From: an uncultured Bacteroidales bacterium | Lineage (GTDB): Bacteria; Bacteroidota; Bacteroidia; Bacteroidales; Bacteroidaceae | DNA length: 9,401 nucleotides | Reading direction: 5' to 3' | Assembly (NCBI GenBank): GCA_947367415.1 | Contig: CANBEE010000095.1 | Location: forward strand, 1-9,401 | Part shown: piece by piece, positions 6,142-9,401 of the stretch | Layout: the number at the start of each line of letters is the position of its first letter | How positions within the stretch are numbered: the first letter of the stretch is position 1 | Program-made: the position numbers and the translations under genes | The notes under the pieces: model-generated | What the model was told of the DNA's origin: nothing | The model's input: the letters and a program-made list of their open reading frames with translations, nothing else | The model's database searches: none

Positions 6142-6220
6142 GGTAAACCATGAAGATACTCACGCTCGTTGCAAAAAGCTCAAGTAAACTTGGCTTTTTA
6201 CTTGCTTATGCGTATCTTTG
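6142..6220 (+). repeat. Palindromic repeat, copy 3 (compact form)
   Basis: This 79-base copy is the cleanest. The centre AAAAAGCTCAAGT-AA-ACTTGGCTTTTT folds into a 12-base-pair stem with one bulged T, and the outer AAGATAC and GTATCTT can close a larger structure. The repeat is probably an interspersed, REP-like element of Bacteroidales; short reading frames with residues such as KSQVYLSFLQRA on its minus strand are, as I remember, frequent spurious annotations in these genomes. Confidence 0.85.
6189..6220 (+). promoter_or_regulatory. Promoter carried by repeat copy 3, upstream of the transglycosylase operon
   Basis: CTTG (6189-6192), a 20-base spacer and TATCTTTG (6213-6220) fit the Bacteroidota promoter. 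The expected start near 6227 leaves an A-rich leader of about nine bases before the ATG at 6236. This is the best promoter candidate for the transglycosylase, regulator and kinase genes. Confidence 0.6.
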
Positions 6221-6235
6221 TAAAAAAATAAGACA

Positions 6236-7219
6236 ATGACTGGTAAAAAGATAATACACAAGACCTTGACAGCAGCCTTGCTCATGGGATTCGGAGCATC
6301 AATACCCTTACTGATGGGCCACCAGCAACTTTCCGACAAGGAGCTGCCACAATCCCAAGTAGCGGCATTGGCTGTTGTTCCTGAAGTGCCTGCCGAGGTG
6401 AGATTTGCCGATGAGGTCATACGCCTCAACCGAGCTGACATGCGTGAACGTATGGACCGCGAGATTACAGCCTTCACCTACTCGCACCAAACGACATTAC
6501 TCATGATAAAGCGGGCAAACAGATATTTCCCTATCGTGGAACCCATACTCAAGGAGTGTGGTGTGCCCGACGACCTCAAATACCTGATGGTCATCGAGAG
6601 CAACCTTAGCCCCACAGCAAAATCGCCCGCAGGAGCTGCTGGCCTATGGCAGTTCATGCAAGCAACGGGGCGTGAGTATGGTCTTGAGGTGAATGTCAAC
6701 ATCGACGAACGCTACAATGTGGAGAAAGCCACACGCGCTGCTTGCGAATACCTGAAGGAGTCGTATGCTCTCTATGGTGATTGGATGACTGTTGCTGCCA
6801 GCTACAACGCCGGACAGAGTGGGATATCACGTCGGTTGGAGAAGCAGGGTGTCACACGTGCGATGGACCTCTGGCTCGTCGAGGAAACCTCGCGCTACAT
6901 GTTCCGTATCCTTACGGCTAAGCTGGTGCTGGAGAACCCCAAAGCTTATGGATTCGTATTGCGTCGCTCGCAGCTATACCCCTACATAGCGCCGAAAGAG
7001 ATAATCACTACTACGCAACAAATCGATGACCTCACGGCCTTTGCCCGCCAGCATGGCGTAACCGTAGCCCAGCTTAAGGAGGAGAATCCCTGGTTGCGTG
7101 AGTATACGATGAACAACAAATCGGGACGCACATACCACATACGTATTCCCGATGTCGAGGCATTGCATTACGACCCGAAAGAAATCAAACCCCACAACCC
7201 TGCTTGGGTAGTCGATTAA
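6236..7219 (+). CDS. mltD: MltD-like lytic murein transglycosylase
   Basis: Enzymes of this family (GH23, SLT domain, family 1D) cleave the MurNAc-GlcNAc bond of peptidoglycan and leave 1,6-anhydroMurNAc ends. The N-terminus has lysines and then a hydrophobic stretch (about 11-27), so the protein is exported or anchored; unlike E. coli MltD there is no lipobox cysteine. The catalytic domain (about 95-235) shows Glu121 in VIESNLSPTAKSPAGAAGLW, WQFM at 138-141, TGREYGL, and ASYNAG at 188-193. Residues about 255-305 (TQQIDDLTAFARQHGVTVAQL, ending YHIRIP) look like one LysM domain, where E. coli MltD has two. At 327 residues it is shorter than E. coli MltD. It lies directly after the repeat array and 18 bases before the response regulator gene, so the two are probably co-transcribed. 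Confidence 0.88.
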   Translation: MTGKKIIHKTLTAALLMGFGASIPLLMGHQQLSDKELPQSQVAALAVVPEVPAEVRFADEVIRLNRADMRERMDREITAFTYSHQTTLLMIKRANRYFPIVEPILKECGVPDDLKYLMVIESNLSPTAKSPAGAAGLWQFMQATGREYGLEVNVNIDERYNVEKATRAACEYLKESYALYGDWMTVAASYNAGQSGISRRLEKQGVTRAMDLWLVEETSRYMFRILTAKLVLENPKAYGFVLRRSQLYPYIAPKEIITTTQQIDDLTAFARQHGVTVAQLKEENPWLREYTMNNKSGRTYHIRIPDVEALHYDPKEIKPHNPAWVVD

Positions 7220-7237
7220 CCCAATATCCTCAGCTCA

Positions 7238-7915
7238 ATGAAAATCCTCATCATCGAAGACGACCTCTCCTTCCAAGAGATACTGCGCAAGACGCTGGAG
7301 AAGGAACGCTACATCGTAGAGGTAGCACCCGATTACCGCACGGGACTCACCAAACTATCGGACTACACCTACGACTGCATCCTGCTCGACATCAACTTGC
7401 CCGACGGCAACGGACTGAACCTCCTGCGCGAGCTCAAGGAGATGAAGAAGACAGGCAGCCTCATCATCATCTCGGCACGTGACACCATTGAGGATAAGGT
7501 GGAGGGGCTCGATCTCGGAGCCGATGACTATCTGCCCAAGCCATTCCACCTGGCCGAACTGCTCTCGCGCATCAAGAGCGTACTCCGCCGCAGCAATCAG
7601 GGTGGCGAGCAACTTATCGGCTATGGCAATGTAAAGGTCAATCCCCACAGTTTTGATGTGTGGGTAGACGACGCGAAGGTAGACCTCACACGCAAGGAAT
7701 TCGACCTGCTGCTCTACTTCTTGCAGCGCCCCAACCGCATTGTGAGCAAGAACATGTTGGCCGAGGCCATCTGGGGAGACCATTTCGACGATGTTGACAA
7801 CTACGATTTCGTATATGCTCAAATCAAGAACCTGCGCAAACGCCTCACCGCATTGAACACCAACATAGAGATAGTAGCCGTATATGGAATGGGATATAAG
7901 TTGATTATGAATTAA
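7238..7915 (+). CDS. OmpR-family response regulator
   Basis: This is a cytoplasmic transcription factor of 225 residues. The receiver domain (1-118) has the acidic pocket Glu7-Asp8-Asp9, the phosphoacceptor Asp51 (LLDINLPDGNG), Ser79 in ISARD and Lys101 in YLPKPF. The winged-helix DNA-binding domain (about 128-225) has LTRKEFDLLLYF (150-161), the recognition-helix region DNYDFVYAQIKNLRKRL (187-203) and the wing VYGMGYKL. All switch residues are present, so it should be controlled by phosphorylation, presumably by the kinase encoded next. It follows the transglycosylase by 18 bases. The regulon cannot be read from the protein; a candidate binding site lies at 9315-9335. I do not assign a named system. 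Confidence 0.95.
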   Translation: MKILIIEDDLSFQEILRKTLEKERYIVEVAPDYRTGLTKLSDYTYDCILLDINLPDGNGLNLLRELKEMKKTGSLIIISARDTIEDKVEGLDLGADDYLPKPFHLAELLSRIKSVLRRSNQGGEQLIGYGNVKVNPHSFDVWVDDAKVDLTRKEFDLLLYFLQRPNRIVSKNMLAEAIWGDHFDDVDNYDFVYAQIKNLRKRLTALNTNIEIVAVYGMGYKLIMN

Positions 7916-7926
7916 AGATTAAGGGA

Positions 7927-7942
7927 GCATCCGGATGGATGC
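7927..7942 (+). promoter_or_regulatory. Small hairpin between regulator and kinase genes
   Basis: GCATCC-GGAT-GGATGC is a perfect 6-base stem with a four-base loop, 11 bases after the regulator stop. There is no T-tract, so it is not a classic terminator; it could change the ratio of regulator to kinase mRNA. The ATG at 7939 lies inside it, which argues against that codon as the kinase start. Confidence 0.45.
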
Positions 7943-7975
7943 CAACCACTACCCCATACCCCGTAACCCATAACC
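7943..7975 (+). repeat. Degenerate C-rich repeat in the kinase leader
   Basis: ACCCCATACCCCGTAACCC (7951-7969), continuing ATAACC, consists of CCCC/CCC runs separated by ATA, GTAA and ATAA, a 7-8-base period. The minus strand has successive runs GG, GGG, GGGG, GGGG, GG with 3-4-base spacers, a possible two-tetrad G-quadruplex on the template strand. It lies just before the preferred kinase start. Confidence 0.5.
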
Positions 7976-7983
7976 AAAGAAAC

Positions 7984-9255
7984 ATGAAACTCACGACACA
8001 TGCCATACGCAGTCTGATAGCGCCATTAGCTCTCATATTTACTATATGGGCTACCGTATTCTACTTTATCCTCAGCGACGAACTCATCGACGAGGTGGAC
8101 GACCAGCTGGAGGTATACTCTGAGCAGATTATACGCCAATGGCTCGCTGGTGAGACGCTCCCTGACAGCACCGATGGCTCCAACAACACCTATTACATCC
8201 GCCCATTGTCATCAACAGAGCTATCTATGGGCAAGCGGGTGGAGTATGAGTTCAAAAATGTATACATTGATTCACGACGTGAAGAAGAGCCAGCACGTGT
8301 AATGCACACCATATTTGAACACAATGACGGCAGTCATTGGAAGCTCACTGTGATGACTCCAGTGTATGAGCGCAACGAGGTCATCAGCACCATTCTGATA
8401 GCTACTTTCATACTGCTTGTTCTGATGCTGGTAGCCATTATAGCCATCTTTGCATGGACATTCGTTAAACATATGCGACCACTCTATCGCGTACTCGACC
8501 ATCTTGACAGCTACGCCATCGGCAAACGTCAACCACTCAACAATGACACTAATGTGACGGAGTTTCAACGCCTTAACGCTTCGGTAAAGGATTGCATAGA
8601 CCGTGTAGAGAGAGCATACGAACGCGAGCGCCGCTTCATCGGGGATGCAGCCCACGAACTACAGACACCACTTGCCATCTGCCAGAACCGCATAGAGATG
8701 ATGATGGAGGACGATGCACTCACCGAGCAACAAATGATAGAGCTCGCTAAGATGCAACAAACCATGGCCGAGCTTATTCGTCTGAACAAGACCTTGCTGT
8801 TCCTATCAAAGATTGAAAATAATCAATTCATCGAGAGTACAGAGGTAGACGTGAATGCAAAATTGCACCGACAGATAGAGATGCTGGCCGAGGTATATGA
8901 GGCCAAAGGTATCTCTGTAAATCTTTACGAGAAGGGACAATGGACGCTTAATTCCAATAAAGAACTGATAACCTCGCTCATAAGCAACCTGATGCGGAAT
9001 GCCTATCTGTACAACTGCCCAGAAGGCTCGATAGACATTTATATAAAGAAGGGAACCCTATGCATAGCTAACACTGGCGACAATCAGCCTCTGGACAAGG
9101 AGAAACTGTTTGACCGCTTCTACAAAGCTCATCATGGGAAGACACACTCCAATGGTTTAGGCCTTTCTATAGTCAAAGCTATATGTGAGGCAAGCCACCT
9201 CAATATTACCTATTCCTTTGAAGGTGACAAACATCTATTCTCTGTTTTTTGTTAG
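7984..9255 (+). CDS. Membrane sensor histidine kinase
   Basis: This inner-membrane sensor of 423 residues is the likely partner of the regulator encoded just before it. A membrane segment at about 8-30, a periplasmic domain of about 100 residues (31-133) with no recognised fold, and a second membrane segment (about 134-160) are followed by a short linker that may be a degenerate HAMP. The dimerisation domain has the phosphoacceptor His224 (DAAHELQTPL). The ATPase domain has the N box with Asn335 and Asn339 (ISNLMRNA), a G1 box reduced to ANTGDNQP (362-369) and the G2 box NGLGLSIV (390-397). The frame is open from an ATG at 7939, but that adds a proline/threonine-rich stretch encoded by a hairpin and a C-rich repeat. 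The ATG at 7984 gives a normal N-terminus just before the first membrane segment and is preferred. Confidence 0.93.
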   Translation: MKLTTHAIRSLIAPLALIFTIWATVFYFILSDELIDEVDDQLEVYSEQIIRQWLAGETLPDSTDGSNNTYYIRPLSSTELSMGKRVEYEFKNVYIDSRREEEPARVMHTIFEHNDGSHWKLTVMTPVYERNEVISTILIATFILLVLMLVAIIAIFAWTFVKHMRPLYRVLDHLDSYAIGKRQPLNNDTNVTEFQRLNASVKDCIDRVERAYERERRFIGDAAHELQTPLAICQNRIEMMMEDDALTEQQMIELAKMQQTMAELIRLNKTLLFLSKIENNQFIESTEVDVNAKLHRQIEMLAEVYEAKGISVNLYEKGQWTLNSNKELITSLISNLMRNAYLYNCPEGSIDIYIKKGTLCIANTGDNQPLDKEKLFDRFYKAHHGKTHSNGLGLSIVKAICEASHLNITYSFEGDKHLFSVFC

Positions 9256-9314
9256 GAGAGATAACCCTGAAAGAGCGAACTGAAAAAAATCAAAAAAATT
9301 CGTAAAAAGTCATT

Positions 9315-9335
9315 TTTTCAGAATCTTTTCAGAAT
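9315..9335 (+). promoter_or_regulatory. Tandem TTTTCAGAAT repeats, candidate OmpR-type regulator site
   Basis: TTTTCAGAAT occurs at 9315-9324 and 9326-9335, a period of 11 bases, which places both on the same face of the helix. OmpR/PhoB-family dimers typically bind such direct repeats. The site covers the -33 position of the promoter-like element at 9343-9350, as expected for an activator that replaces a poor -33 element. It lies 60 bases after the two-component system, so self-linked control is plausible but inferred. Confidence 0.5.
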
Positions 9336-9342
9336 TGCGCAA

Positions 9343-9350
9343 GAACTTTG
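9343..9350 (+). promoter_or_regulatory. Possible -7 element before the gene at 9361
   Basis: GAACTTTG differs from TAnnTTTG only in its first base. The -33 position (9319-9322) reads CAGA and has no TTTG; instead it is occupied by the direct repeats. The expected start near 9357 would give an almost leaderless message for the ATG at 9361. Confidence 0.4.
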
Positions 9351-9360
9351 CAGTGAGAAA

Positions 9361-9401
9361 ATGATAAAACAGATATTAAACTACCAAAAACAGTACTATT
9401 A
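9361..9401 (+). CDS. Start of an unidentified gene (partial)
   Basis: The ATG at 9361 opens a frame reading MIKQILNYQKQYY to the end of the window. It follows a regulator-type direct repeat and a promoter-like element, and comes 105 bases after the kinase stop. Thirteen residues are not enough to name a family. As the next gene after a two-component system with its own putative activator site, it is a good candidate target of that system. Confidence 0.45.
   Translation, partial: MIKQILNYQKQYY

Noticed and set aside
5951..6220. CRISPR array
   Set aside because: The copies are 79-107 bases, imperfectly palindromic, directly abutting and without spacers of constant size; there are no cas genes.
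5885..6477. Small minus-strand frames of 92 and 105 codons over the repeat array
   Set aside because: They read through the palindromic repeats (KDTHKRVKSQV-like residues repeated in each copy) and overlap dacB or the transglycosylase; they are repeat-derived artefacts.
7939..7983. Upstream ATG as the kinase start
   Set aside because: It lies inside a hairpin and would encode a low-complexity MPTTTPYPVTHNQRN extension from the C-rich repeat; the ATG at 7984 precedes a normal membrane segment.
9256..9318. Terminator after the kinase (AAAAAGTCATTTTTT)
   Set aside because: The stem would be only A-T pairs and too weak to call; no convincing terminator is seen between the kinase and the gene at 9361.

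Overview
Bases 1-72 are not genomic. They are an Illumina P7 / i7 index / Nextera transposase adapter left at the end of an assembled contig, so the biological sequence runs from 73 to 9401. The organism is a member of the Bacteroidota, most likely order Bacteroidales and Prevotella-like. The reasons are the 654-residue GyrB, which has no gammaproteobacterial insertion and closely resembles the Bacteroides/Prevotella proteins as I remember them, the NadB sequence type, promoters of the TTTG-N20-TAnnTTTG class, and A-rich leaders in place of clear Shine-Dalgarno sites. Genus is inferred; no search was run.

Layout. A probable C-terminal scrap of a plus-strand gene (73-102) faces gyrB (minus, 189-2153), with a strong hairpin terminator (125-164) between them. 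gyrB has a good promoter at 2215-2246. A gene-poor stretch of about 560 bases (2247-2810) follows. It holds hairpins, two short direct-repeat pairs and a well-formed plus-strand terminator that serves no visible gene, so an unannotated RNA is possible there. nadB (minus, 2811-4376; NAD biosynthesis) and a PBP4-type dacB (plus, 4534-5946; peptidoglycan) diverge from a short AT-rich intergenic region.

Between dacB and the next gene, 5951-6220 is filled by three tandem copies of an imperfect palindromic repeat of 79-107 bases. Copies 1 and 3 are nearly identical in their arms, and each ends in a Bacteroidota-type promoter. The last copy sits directly in front of an apparent operon: an MltD-like lytic transglycosylase (6236-7219), an OmpR-family response regulator (7238-7915) and a sensor histidine kinase (7984-9255). 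After the kinase, two TTTTCAGAAT repeats with an 11-base period lie just upstream of a promoter-like element and an ATG at 9361. This looks like a target site of an OmpR-type regulator, possibly the one encoded here.

How the genes may work together: dacB trims or cuts peptidoglycan peptides, the transglycosylase cuts the glycan strands, and the linked two-component system is well placed to sense and control envelope state. gyrB and nadB are housekeeping genes without an obvious link to that module. No CRISPR array, tRNA, rRNA, insertion sequence or classic defence gene was seen.
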